Shown here: positions 8,474 to 16,429 of the stretch, one piece after another
How the letters are laid out: each line of letters opens with the position of its first letter
Position numbering within the stretch: the first letter of the stretch is position 1
Source: Rachicladosporium sp. CCFEE 5018
Taxonomy: Eukaryota; Ascomycota; Dothideomycetes; Cladosporiales; Cladosporiaceae
DNA length: 20,017 bases
Direction of reading: 5' to 3'
Assembly: GCA_002077045.2 (NCBI GenBank)
Contig: KZ111211.1
Span: forward strand, 33,777-53,793
Made by a program: the position numbers and the translations under genes
The notes under the pieces: model-generated
Told to the model about the DNA's origin: nothing
Seen by the model: only the letters and a program-made list of their open reading frames with translations
The model's database searches: none

Positions 8474-9763
8474 TCAATGCCGTTGCTGCGTCCGATCGAA
8501 GCTCTCCAGCACACTTCTCGCGACATCCTCCTTCTTCAATTGACTGCTCGCCTCCCCTACCTCCCTTCGCTCAGTCTGATTAGGTGTCTCTGGCTTGGTG
8601 CCTTCTTGAGGTCCACTAATGAGGTCCTTACTCATAGTCTTCGCCTGCGCCCGTCCCACACTCCCATAGACAGACATAGCCGTCGCGATCATACCGCCAA
8701 TATCACCCACATTCCCAGGCACAACAACAGCAGTACCCTCCTTCGCCAACCGCCCAAATGCCTCCACGTACTTCTCCGCAACACTCAGACTCACAGCGCC
8801 CTGCGCGCTCTCCTTGCCCTCAGCAATGGACCTCGCCACAGCATCAATTCCGCGACTCGTAGCCGTAGCCTTCAGCAGTATAGCCTCCGCCTCACCACTC
8901 GCCGTATTGATCTGCTCCGCCTTGAGCGCTTCGGAAGCCAGAATAACACTCTGCTTCCTTCCCTCAGCAATATTGATTGCGCTCTGCCGTTGCCCCTCAG
9001 ATTCCAGGATCTCCGCTCTCTTGCTCCGCTCCGCCGTCACCTGCCTGTGCATAGCCTCCACCACCGGCCCCGGCGCATGTATATCCCGGATCTCGTATCT
9101 CAAGCAGCGCACGCCCCAGTCCGCGGCGGCTTCGTTGATGGCTTGCGTGATGTTCGTGTTCAGCGCTGCGCGCTCTTTGAGCACGTGGTCGAGTGTTAGC
9201 TGGCCTATCTCGGAGCGCATGGTGGTTTGCGCGAGTTGGGAAATGGCGTAGTCGGCGTCTTCGACGCCGTAGCTGGCTTTGAAGGGGTCGAAGACTCTAG
9301 TATACAGAACTCCATCCAACTCAAGCGTAACGTTGTCTGCTGTGATTGCGCTCTGGCTGGGAATCTCCATGGCGTTCTCTTTGAGGCTTTTAACGTAGGC
9401 TATGCGGTCGATCACTGGGACTAGTAGTGCTAGTCCGGGGTCCAGTACTCGGTTGAACTTGCCCATTCGCTCCACTATCCATGCTGTCTGTTGAGGGACG
9501 AATTTGACTATTGTGTTTGCGGGGAGGGAGGAGCGTTGGAAATATGTGCTTGGGGAGGAGGAGCCAGCTGGGCTGCCAACGGTCGAAGAGCTGCGGAACA
9601 TCGACTCTCCAGGTGATGGAAGTCCAGGCGAGGAGGTCGTAGAGAAGGCATGGCTAGGGAGTCGTTGCGCAGCAAGTGGGAGGAGGGCATGGCGGGAGTT
9701 GTGGATGGCGGCGATGGAGCGGCGAGACAGCTGCGTGCGAGCGGCGGGGACGAGGGAAGCCAT
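8474..9763 (-). CDS. Mitochondrial stomatin-like protein, SPFH/prohibitin-domain family (SLP2 type)
   Basis: Intronless, 429 residues, ATG at 9761-9763, TGA at 8474-8476. Residues 1-45 are Arg/Ser/Ala-rich without acidic residues, as expected of a mitochondrial presequence; a Ser/Pro/Gly linker follows. The SPFH domain starts near 84 (TIVKFVPQQTAWIVERMGKF) and includes RVLDPGLALLVPVIDRI, VTLELDGVLYTRVFDP and RYEIRDIHAPGPVVEAMHRQ. A long Ala/Glu/Lys-rich helical region follows (about 240-315, SEGQRQSAINIAEGRKQ, ASGEAEAILLKA). There is no N-terminal hydrophobic hairpin like that of plasma-membrane stomatin, which fits the SLP2 group. Known: SLP2 (STOML2) associates with the inner mitochondrial membrane, binds cardiolipin and organises prohibitin and protease complexes. 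The tail after 375 is charged and poorly conserved. Its promoter lies in the 367 bp next to the DPP III gene's 3' end. Confidence 0.92.
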   Translation of the reverse strand: MASLVPAARTQLSRRSIAAIHNSRHALLPLAAQRLPSHAFSTTSSPGLPSPGESMFRSSSTVGSPAGSSSPSTYFQRSSLPANTIVKFVPQQTAWIVERMGKFNRVLDPGLALLVPVIDRIAYVKSLKENAMEIPSQSAITADNVTLELDGVLYTRVFDPFKASYGVEDADYAISQLAQTTMRSEIGQLTLDHVLKERAALNTNITQAINEAAADWGVRCLRYEIRDIHAPGPVVEAMHRQVTAERSKRAEILESEGQRQSAINIAEGRKQSVILASEALKAEQINTASGEAEAILLKATATSRGIDAVARSIAEGKESAQGAVSLSVAEKYVEAFGRLAKEGTAVVVPGNVGDIGGMIATAMSVYGSVGRAQAKTMSKDLISGPQEGTKPETPNQTERREVGEASSQLKKEDVARSVLESFDRTQQRH

Positions 9764-10130
9764 GACGGGTGTTCGATGCTATGTTATGGTCGTGTGTAGC
9801 TCAAATGAAAAGACCAAACATCATCAAAGGTGGGGGTAGCAGCGACAAGCGAATGCGATGTTCTTGCCTCTCCAAACGGCCAGCGTCGAAGTCGTGTGGT
9901 GTCGGTCGTGCACGGACGATATGTGTACGAATACTTGAAGCATCATTGAGACAACGGAGGGAATGTATGCTACTATGAGACGACTAGTCCTCAACCGTCC
10001 GACGCCAGCGAAGTGATACCAAGCATACCCAAGAGCAGCATGAGTACCCTCGAAACCCTCAAGGAGACTCACGCTCCAGCAGTCTTGTATCGTCGATCCA
10101 TCGACGACGACTCATGCTTCTGTCGAGCGC
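9764..10130. other. Intergenic: SLP2-like promoter/5' UTR and DPP III 3' UTR
   Basis: Both flanking genes are on the minus strand, so this interval holds the 3' UTR of DPP III followed by the promoter of the stomatin-like gene. No coding frame is convincing. A perfect 8-bp inverted repeat is present at 10090-10107. Confidence 0.6.
10090..10107. repeat. Perfect 8-bp inverted repeat with 2-nt spacer
   Basis: TCGTCGAT at 10090-10097 and ATCGACGA at 10100-10107 are exact reverse complements separated by CC. It lies 23 bp past the DPP III stop codon, within its likely 3' UTR. It could be a near-palindromic protein-binding site or part of the 3'-end signal; no function can be assigned. Confidence 0.5.
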
Positions 10131-12515
10131 TCAGACATACTCCCTCTCCACAAAGCTCTTGATCAACCCCTCAGGTGACGCCTCATACTCCCTCAACTCA
10201 ACCTCGTCCCCCTCCAAGAACGTGTTCGCCTGCACAAACACTTTCCTCGGCTTCGCCTGCCTCAGCACCTCAGGCCTCAGCTTCTCCGCCCACCACTCTC
10301 CAACATGCGTGACACCTTCGTACAGCTCCTTCCCATTCTTCAGATCTGCTGTGGCTTTGTAGACGTGCAGCTTCTGGAGGAACTTGTTGACGGCTGGGCG
10401 GCCGTGAGTCTCGATCTTGGTTCGATCGAGATGGATCGTGAGGTCTGATAGGTCATCGGACTTGTGTTGGAGCTCACAGAATTCCTTGCCGGCGGAAAGG
10501 AAGACTTGGAGGATGGCATACCGCGCCTGCATGTGGGCTTGTCCCTAAAGTCGTTGTCAGTATGTTTTCAGCGAATTTGCCATAGAGATTATAGTACTTA
10601 CCCATTTCCGCGCGTTGGGATCCCAGAATTGCAATGCCGCGATACCTGCTCTCGCCATTTGCAAGTAGCAGACATACATCACGTCCCCAGCCACGCCGTT
10701 GAGGTCCTGCATTGGTCAGTCCCATTCTTCTGACTCGTGCATGGTCTCAGGCACTTACCTCATTTCCATTGCCGAACCCGAAGATCTCGAGAATGTCATA
10801 CAAGGGGCACAAGCTCATGGCCACACACTCCGCTCTGCACTCCTCATAACTCGGTCCCATTCCGCCAAAGACCGAACCCCAGGTCTCGCCTGGCTTATAC
10901 CAAGTCGAGATTGGCTTGCCGTCCACTGGACTGACGGGAGGGTTCTGAATGTCGAAGTTATGCCTACCAGGGGCTGTCTCTTGGAGGAGCTTACCGCAGC
11001 CATGGCCCAGCAATTCATGCAGGCCTACCTGAACCTCAAAAGCGCCGTCCTTGTACTTATCGAAGACAACCTGATCGCTGTCTTTGATGAAAGGGATCTT
11101 CTCCTTGGGCGCAGCGGCGGAGAGGACGTTGCCGAGGGAGACATTCTTGAAGCCGTAATCTTGACGGATATCGTCATAGTTGGGGATGTTGACTATTCTG
11201 GAGTCAGCCTCACGCTTCGATGAAGTCTGGAAAGCATGCCAAGCATACTTCCAGCAGGTATGCCAGCCCCAGCAAAGGTCAAGACCTCCAACGAGCTGAA
11301 GTCGGGGCTCAAGAACTTGTCTTTTTCGAAGTCCTTGCCCCAAGGTAGCCTGGGAATCTGGCTCGGCGCACTTTCGACAAGCGTCGCAAAAGCTTTCGTC
11401 CGCTCCTTATTTACCATAGCTACCAGCCTGTAACGGATCAGCGCGAGCTCAATTCCGCCTACCACTGCTACTCACCCCTCCCACTCCCCTCTCAGTCCAC
11501 TGGGGTCTCTGTACGTTTCAATGAAGCCCACATTCGCCTCCACCATTGGTCCCATGTCTTTTACCCAATGTCTCTGACTCTGTTTGTGCGCCTCCATCGA
11601 GCCATCGTGGAAAGCTTTGACATACTCGCCCTGCATAGCCCTCTCCTCGTGATTGGCAGCGAATTCCTGAGCCTTAGTGAGGTTCTCGGCAATCTTTGCC
11701 ATCTCGACGTGGTGATCGCCGAATACCAACTTGAGCTTTTTGCCCTCCAGGGGCGCAGGAAGAGTCCATTCCGAGTCTTTGACATCACGGACTTCGGGAT
11801 CGGTAACAGCGGAAGCGATGAGCACTTCAAAGTCTCCTGACTTGGTCTTGCGAAGGCGTGTGTTCTCAGGAAGAAGCTTCTTCTTCTTCAGGAACTCCGC
11901 GGTGGCATTGATCTCCTCGGTGGTAATATCCGGAGAATCAGGGTAGTAGGTCGAGACATGGCCCTTGTCCGGGAAGCCCAGGTGCATGCGCGAGATGCTC
12001 GATTCGTAGAGGTCGTCTTTAAAGGACTCGTAGAGTTTCTCGGCTGGTGGGGAGGCTTTGGCGAGGGTGGCGAAGCTTTCCTTTGGCAGACGAGGAATGA
12101 ACTTGGAGTCGCCGAAGGATTTGTAGTTGCCGCAGTTGCCTAGAAATTGAGCGGCGTAGCTGAGATAGTGGCGAATGTCTTCATCTGAGAGCTTCGCAGA
12201 CGTTTGCAATTTTTTGTAGTCGCCTATGAGTATAGTCAGACGAAGCAATGTGGGAACGGATTGGTAGCGCTACGTACCATTACAGCTCCTGTGCAGAGCA
12301 ATGATAAAGTCGTAGATCAACTCGCTCTCGGCCGACACTTGTCTGAGATTGATCCTCGTGCCTGAGAGCGAGCCATGGGAGATGTAGTGAGCGTACTTCT
12401 GCTCCTTCGTGTTAAGCGCTTCAAAATGCGGCTTGATGGAGAGCTGCACGACTGTTGGTGGATCGTCAGCTAGGTATTGCTTCAGTGTGGTCTGGTCCAT
12501 GGCGTTTTCGATCAT
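10131..12515 (-). CDS. Dipeptidyl peptidase III (zinc metallopeptidase family M49), six exons
   Basis: Exons in transcript order are 12278-12515, 11476-12223, 11249-11427, 10759-11192, 10602-10706 and 10131-10544; all phases agree and give 705 residues, the usual family length. Introns are 54, 48, 56, 52 and 57 nt with GTRNGT-like donors, mostly CTGAC branch points and YAG ends. Catalytic motifs are intact: HELLGH at 447-452 and EECRAE at 505-510. By family knowledge the two His and the second Glu (E506) bind zinc and E448 is catalytic. Other hallmarks are NYKSFGDSKFIPR, GFIETYRDPSGLRGEWEG, AGIPAGINIPNYDD (rebuilt across intron 3) and HMQARYAILQVF. Known: a mainly cytosolic enzyme that removes dipeptides from the N-terminus of short peptides. 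The second Met (12500) is an equally good start and would give 700 residues. Upstream in-frame ankyrin-like sequence is discussed separately. Confidence 0.96.
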
Positions 12516-12918
12516 GCTGACGGTGTTATTATGCTCTCCGATCTATTTATTGAGGGTGAAGTCACGATTGGAGGTACGTAGGTAGAGCTGAGGTTGATGT
12601 CGCGCTTACGGCTTCGTGCAGAAGCGCGGTGTTGCCTTGCGTCTAGCACACCAACACAAGTTGTACGCACGAGGACATAAATGTTCGACACGCTCTAGGA
12701 GCTGAAGTGCAATGACGGTATATGAGATATTACGTGAGTGCATTACCTACACCCGAACCCGATCTGGGTATAGTATACACAACCAGTTGAACGCCAATGG
12801 AAGCCGGGTCAAGCAATCAAGATCCTACTCCTTCAATGCACGGCTGTGACTGTGCTCGTAACATTTCCTCCCTTGCTTTTGTCCACCTTCCCTTTTCCTC
12901 CGAGGAGCTTTCCTACAC
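12516..12918. other. Intergenic: DPP III promoter/leader and 3' UTR of GPI-type gene, with in-frame ankyrin-like micro-exon candidates
   Basis: On the minus strand, bases 12642-12610 read TQGNTALLHEA, preceded by TAG and followed by GTAAGC. Sixty-seven bases later an ATAG acceptor-like site precedes IGEHNNTVSM, which runs without a stop into the DPP III frame. Joined at a candidate intron 12543-12609 (GTAAGC donor, CGTGAC branch point), the reading resembles one imperfect ankyrin repeat in phase with DPP III. This may be a real upstream coding exon, a relic, or chance. Nothing else is visible in the interval. Confidence 0.3.
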
Positions 12919-13581
12919 CTACAAGAAAGCCGCCACCAATGCGCCGAAACCGAGTACACCTGCAGCAGCCGCCTTCACGTTGTCCGCTGCCGACGCCGAG
13001 CTGGACGCACTGGCAGCTGCGCTCGTAGCACTAGCTCCGCCGGACCCGCCGTTGGTAACAGACGCACCCGAAGACGCCGCCGATCCACTCGATCCACCAG
13101 TCGCAGTAGCGAGCACAGTATCACTTCCTGTCGCTGTTGCGACGGACGCGCTTGTTGCGACCGCGTTGCCGCCATCAACAACCACAGTCGTTGAGCTGCC
13201 GACCGACACCTCAAAGCTCGACATCGACGCGTTGCTGCCGCGGACGATCCAGGTAGTCCCTGGAGGGAGACCAGCGGGGACTGACGCGATCACAGGGACT
13301 TCGGTGAGCCCTGCAGGAATGGTTGCGACGGCCGGGTTACTGGATTGCGCGGTCTCGACTGAAGGCATGCCGGTCACGACGCCGAGGGAGTTGGTCTCGG
13401 TGAGGTAGCTTGTGAAGCCATTGGTGTACGGGGCTGTTGTTGATGATGTGGCCTGTGAGGGGTCAGCTGGACTGCGCGCATGAGGTCGGAGTGCTGGTCT
13501 TACGGTTGCGTTCTCGCTCGCAGTAGTCTGCGCGTAGGCCGCAGCCACGAAGGGCGCGGCGAAGAGGATTGAGGCGCGCAT
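12919..13581 (-). CDS. Secreted Ser/Ala/Thr-rich protein with GPI-anchor signal; one in-frame intron
   Basis: The frame from ATG 13581 is open for 220 codons, but a 51-nt intron at 13453-13503 (GTAAGA donor, GCTGACC branch point, CAG acceptor) is very likely, giving exons 13504-13581 and 12919-13452 and 203 residues. Residues 1-17 (MRASILFAAPFVAAAYA) form a signal peptide with a good AYA cleavage site. The middle contains TNGFTSYLTETNSLGVVTGMP and PPGTTWIV; residues 110-180 are Ser/Ala/Thr/Gly-rich, likely O-mannosylated. N-glycosylation sequons are at N24 and N100. The C-terminus (AAAAGVLGFGALVAAFL) is a hydrophobic tail as in GPI-anchored proteins, with a plausible omega site near N184. I do not recognise a specific family. 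Inferred location: plasma membrane or cell wall. If the intron were retained, 17 Arg/Pro-rich residues would be inserted without a stop. Confidence 0.8.
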   Translation of the reverse strand: MRASILFAAPFVAAAYAQTTASENATVRPALRPHARSPADPSQATSSTTAPYTNGFTSYLTETNSLGVVTGMPSVETAQSSNPAVATIPAGLTEVPVIASVPAGLPPGTTWIVRGSNASMSSFEVSVGSSTTVVVDGGNAVATSASVATATGSDTVLATATGGSSGSAASSGASVTNGGSGGASATSAAASASSSASAADNVKAAAAGVLGFGALVAAFL

Positions 13582-14767
13582 CTTGATGGTGAGATTGATT
13601 CGCTCGTGAGACTTGTGGTAGACGCGACTTGAAGATATCTATACGCGTTGAAGATGACCTGAAACCGATGTCTTGCGTGCTGTGGATATGAGATCGACAA
13701 AAAGAAGGGGAAGCACCTCGTAGTGCTATATGAACCCGTCGAGCTCAGACCTACTACTCATTTGACCCTTGCCAAAACGGCAAGCGCTAAACACAACGGT
13801 GGCGTAGCAACGCGAAGTGGGTTCGTGTTGCCGCTTTGCGGAGAAAGTGCATGGCGAAGTCGATGGAGCCTTGCGACGTGTGCTATTTGAGTACTGCTTG
13901 TTGTCTTGTCGCGGGTCGACGAGCGAATGGAGAGCTGCAGTGTGGATTGGACGACGCGTCAGCGTGTGTGAGGGAGGTTCGGGAGACGGGCGGCCACACG
14001 CGAGTATGGCGAGATGACATTGCGTTGCGCCATCGAGGATGATCTTGGGCGCTGTATCCAACCTCGGTCGCTGCAAGGACACTTCCACACCATGTGACGG
14101 TGCCGGAGGTGTGCACGCGGAGATTCCTTGTCAAAGGCGGCAAATTCACTCTGGCTGCGTGAAACAGCAAGCTTCTTGTACAGCCGCGTTGCAACCGCGG
14201 CGTCAACACGCAGAAATAGACTTTCTACGTGGCGTCTGACCTGCATATCGATGTGGCCCTGTTCGGCTTGTTCGGATGTACCACGGTATTCTGGCGACCA
14301 ACTAGGAATCCATGACTCGCCATCCTCCCTACGTACACGCTCGAACATAAGTCTCGCGACCAGGATCGACAGTGTTGCAATCTGACGATTAGCCACGAAC
14401 GTATGCCGCAGAGACCTTGGCCAGTAGTCAGGACGTCGTCAAAGGTAGGTCCATTATCATCTCATAATTCGTCGTCTCGTCACAATGGTCTGGACGCAGG
14501 ACACTATCTGGCCTATTAGGAGAGGTGTCCAGTCTCGCTCGCAACGTCCGGCGACGCGGCGAAGTTCTCGAAGACCAGAACACCCTACCAACGTGGTGAG
14601 CTCGATCGGTTTCTCTAGCTTGGAGGATTCAATCGGCTTCAAACCCGGTGCAGAAGATGACCCCGTCTCGATGGAGTGATTGCGACGTCTCGACTCTGAT
14701 GTCAGAGATCGTCACCTCTCGATGACCGCGACTGACGGACACCGCAGGACGCTCCTGTTCTGTCAAG
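13582..14767. other. Divergent intergenic region with an unassigned minus-strand reading frame
   Basis: This 1.2-kb interval lies between the GPI-type gene (-) and the oxidoreductase (+), and must hold both promoters. A minus-strand frame is open from about 14444 to 13959. It contains a protein-like stretch (LSILVARLMFERVRREDG, ESWIPSWSPEYRG, HVESLFLRVDAAVATRLYKK) but no ATG near its start and no family match. Its last 50 or so residues look like random Arg/Ser-rich translation. It could be one exon of a small gene, a decayed gene or chance. A 14-nt palindrome (CTCTGATGTCAGAG, 6-bp arms around TG) lies at 14694-14707, about 60 bp before the oxidoreductase start. Confidence 0.4.
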
Positions 14768-16261
14768 ATGGAGCATCACACCGAGCGAGTTGCCAGAGTA
14801 CGAGGGCAAGTCCGCTACTTCCATGGCCGAGGCGAGCAGTACCGAATTTTCCATGGCTCTACGAGCACAACGCGACGGACGAAGCTGTCTCATGATACTA
14901 CAGTCGACACGAGTCAGCTGAAACACATGTCCATCGATGTTGAGAATCGACTCGCCAAGATCGAGCCGAACGTAAGCATGGAGGCACTAGTGGCGGCCTG
15001 TCTGGCGGTGGGCTTGATGCCTCCAGTAGTCATGGAATTTCCAGCGATCACAGTAGGTGGTGGATTTGCTGGGACAGCAGGCGAGAGCAGCTCGTTCAGG
15101 CACGGGCTCTTCGACAAAACGATCACAGAAATAGAGATGATCCTTGCGAACGGTGAGGTAGTCCAAGCCTCGCACGATATCCGTGCCGATCTTTTCCATG
15201 CAGTAGCTGGCTCCTTCGGCACTCTCGGCGTAATCACACTCCTCGAAATGCCTCTCCTCGAAGCAAAGCCGTACGTCGAAGTGATCTACACTACGGTCAC
15301 GAGCATGGAGGATGCTGTTACCACCATCGAAGACCTCACAGCCAACCCAAGCATAGACTACCTCGAAGGCATCATGTACAGCCTCACCTCCGGTATCATC
15401 ATCTCCGGTCGCCTCGTCTCAGCTCCCTCTCCTTCCGCCCAGATCCACCGCTTCACGCGCCCTAGCGACCCTTGGTTCTATCTCCACGCCAAATCCCGCC
15501 TACATCAACCCAAGCCGGTCCCTGACTACGTCCCGTTGAAAGACTACATCTTCCGCTACGACCGAGGCTCCTTCTGGGCCGGCACCTACGCCTTCTCCTA
15601 CTTCCTCACACCCTTCAATGCCCTCACGCGCAAACTCCTAGATCCTCTCTTACACAACGATGTCATGTACCGTGCGCTGCACGCCTCCCGCTTGGCCGAT
15701 GAGTACGTAGTCCAAGACATCGGGTTTCCCTACATCACAGCCACGGAATTTGTAGAGTACCTTGATGAAGCCTGTGGGTTCTACCCACTCTGGCTCTGTC
15801 CGCTAAAGATGCCCGACGATAACCTCTCTCTCCGGCCTTGTAACCCCACTGCTTTCGCAGAAGGAGCGAGGAGTAAAGGCATGATGCTCAACATCGGCCT
15901 CTGGGGTCCCGGACCCCGGGACTATGACACCTTCGTCCACTTGAACCGCGCTATCGAGCGGAAGACTACTGAGTTGGGCGGGCTGAAGTGTTTTTACGCG
16001 CAGGGCTTCTTCACGGAAGATGAGTTCTGGGGTATGTACGATCGGAGTTGGTATGAGGCTGTGAGGCGGAAGTACGGCGCTCAGGGGCTGAGGGGTGTTT
16101 GGGAGAAGCTCAACGCTGCTGTCATTGCTTGGAGGCCTCGGAGTGAGATGGGATGGCGGCAACGGGCGAGGAAGAGGGTCACGGGGCTGTGGCCGTTGAA
16201 GGGACTTTGGGGCGCGCTGGGCGTGCTGCTGGGGAGGGAGGGGCTGTTGAGAGGGAAGTAG
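14768..16261 (+). CDS. FAD-linked oxidoreductase, delta(24)-sterol reductase (DHCR24/DIMINUTO)-like
   Basis: Intronless, 497 residues, ATG 14768 to TAG 16259-16261. The N-terminus shows YRIFHGSTSTTR near 25-36, then an FAD-binding PCMH domain at about 40-165 with VDTSQLKHMSID, AKIEPNVSMEALVAA, PPVVMEFPAITVGGGFAGTA (85-104), ESSSFRHGLFD and FGTLGVITLLE. The C-terminal half carries family-like blocks (FTRPSDPWFYLHA, DYIFRYDRGSFW, YPLWLCPLKMP, FFTEDEFWGMYD). Known: DHCR24 reduces the C24 double bond of sterols with NADPH and FAD. Fungal ergosterol synthesis instead uses Erg6 and Erg4, so the substrate here is open. The N-terminal membrane anchor of animal and plant DHCR24 is missing; a hydrophobic C-terminal stretch (GLWPLKGLWGALGVLLG) may contact membranes. 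Another FAD-linked sterol or secondary-metabolite oxidase is possible. Converges with INO1. Confidence 0.82.
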   Translation: MEHHTERVARVRGQVRYFHGRGEQYRIFHGSTSTTRRTKLSHDTTVDTSQLKHMSIDVENRLAKIEPNVSMEALVAACLAVGLMPPVVMEFPAITVGGGFAGTAGESSSFRHGLFDKTITEIEMILANGEVVQASHDIRADLFHAVAGSFGTLGVITLLEMPLLEAKPYVEVIYTTVTSMEDAVTTIEDLTANPSIDYLEGIMYSLTSGIIISGRLVSAPSPSAQIHRFTRPSDPWFYLHAKSRLHQPKPVPDYVPLKDYIFRYDRGSFWAGTYAFSYFLTPFNALTRKLLDPLLHNDVMYRALHASRLADEYVVQDIGFPYITATEFVEYLDEACGFYPLWLCPLKMPDDNLSLRPCNPTAFAEGARSKGMMLNIGLWGPGPRDYDTFVHLNRAIERKTTELGGLKCFYAQGFFTEDEFWGMYDRSWYEAVRRKYGAQGLRGVWEKLNAAVIAWRPRSEMGWRQRARKRVTGLWPLKGLWGALGVLLGREGLLRGK

Positions 16262-16429
16262 CGAGCAGAGGCGACGACATGGTCACGAATATAGAACTAG
16301 GGTGACATGATATTGACATGTGGGCAAAGTAACTGCATTGCCGTCTATACCCGCCGATCAGTCTATGTTCCAAACGAATGTAACATCCTCTCCCTTTTCT
16401 CTCAACAACCTTTCGCCAGCCTGCTCGAT

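Noticed and set aside
8477..9199. 240-codon plus-strand frame opposite the stomatin-like gene
   Set aside because: Its His/Arg/Leu-rich translation mirrors the codon pattern of the well-supported SLP2 frame on the other strand; no family resemblance.
10131..12515. Broken DPP III frames suggesting frameshifts or a pseudogene
   Set aside because: Every break is resolved by a 48-57 nt intron with proper splice signals and matching phase, and the catalytic motifs are intact.
12797..13408. 203-codon Pro/Ala/Asp-rich plus-strand frame
   Set aside because: Antisense to the GPI-type protein, whose signal peptide, intron and anchor signal support the minus strand.
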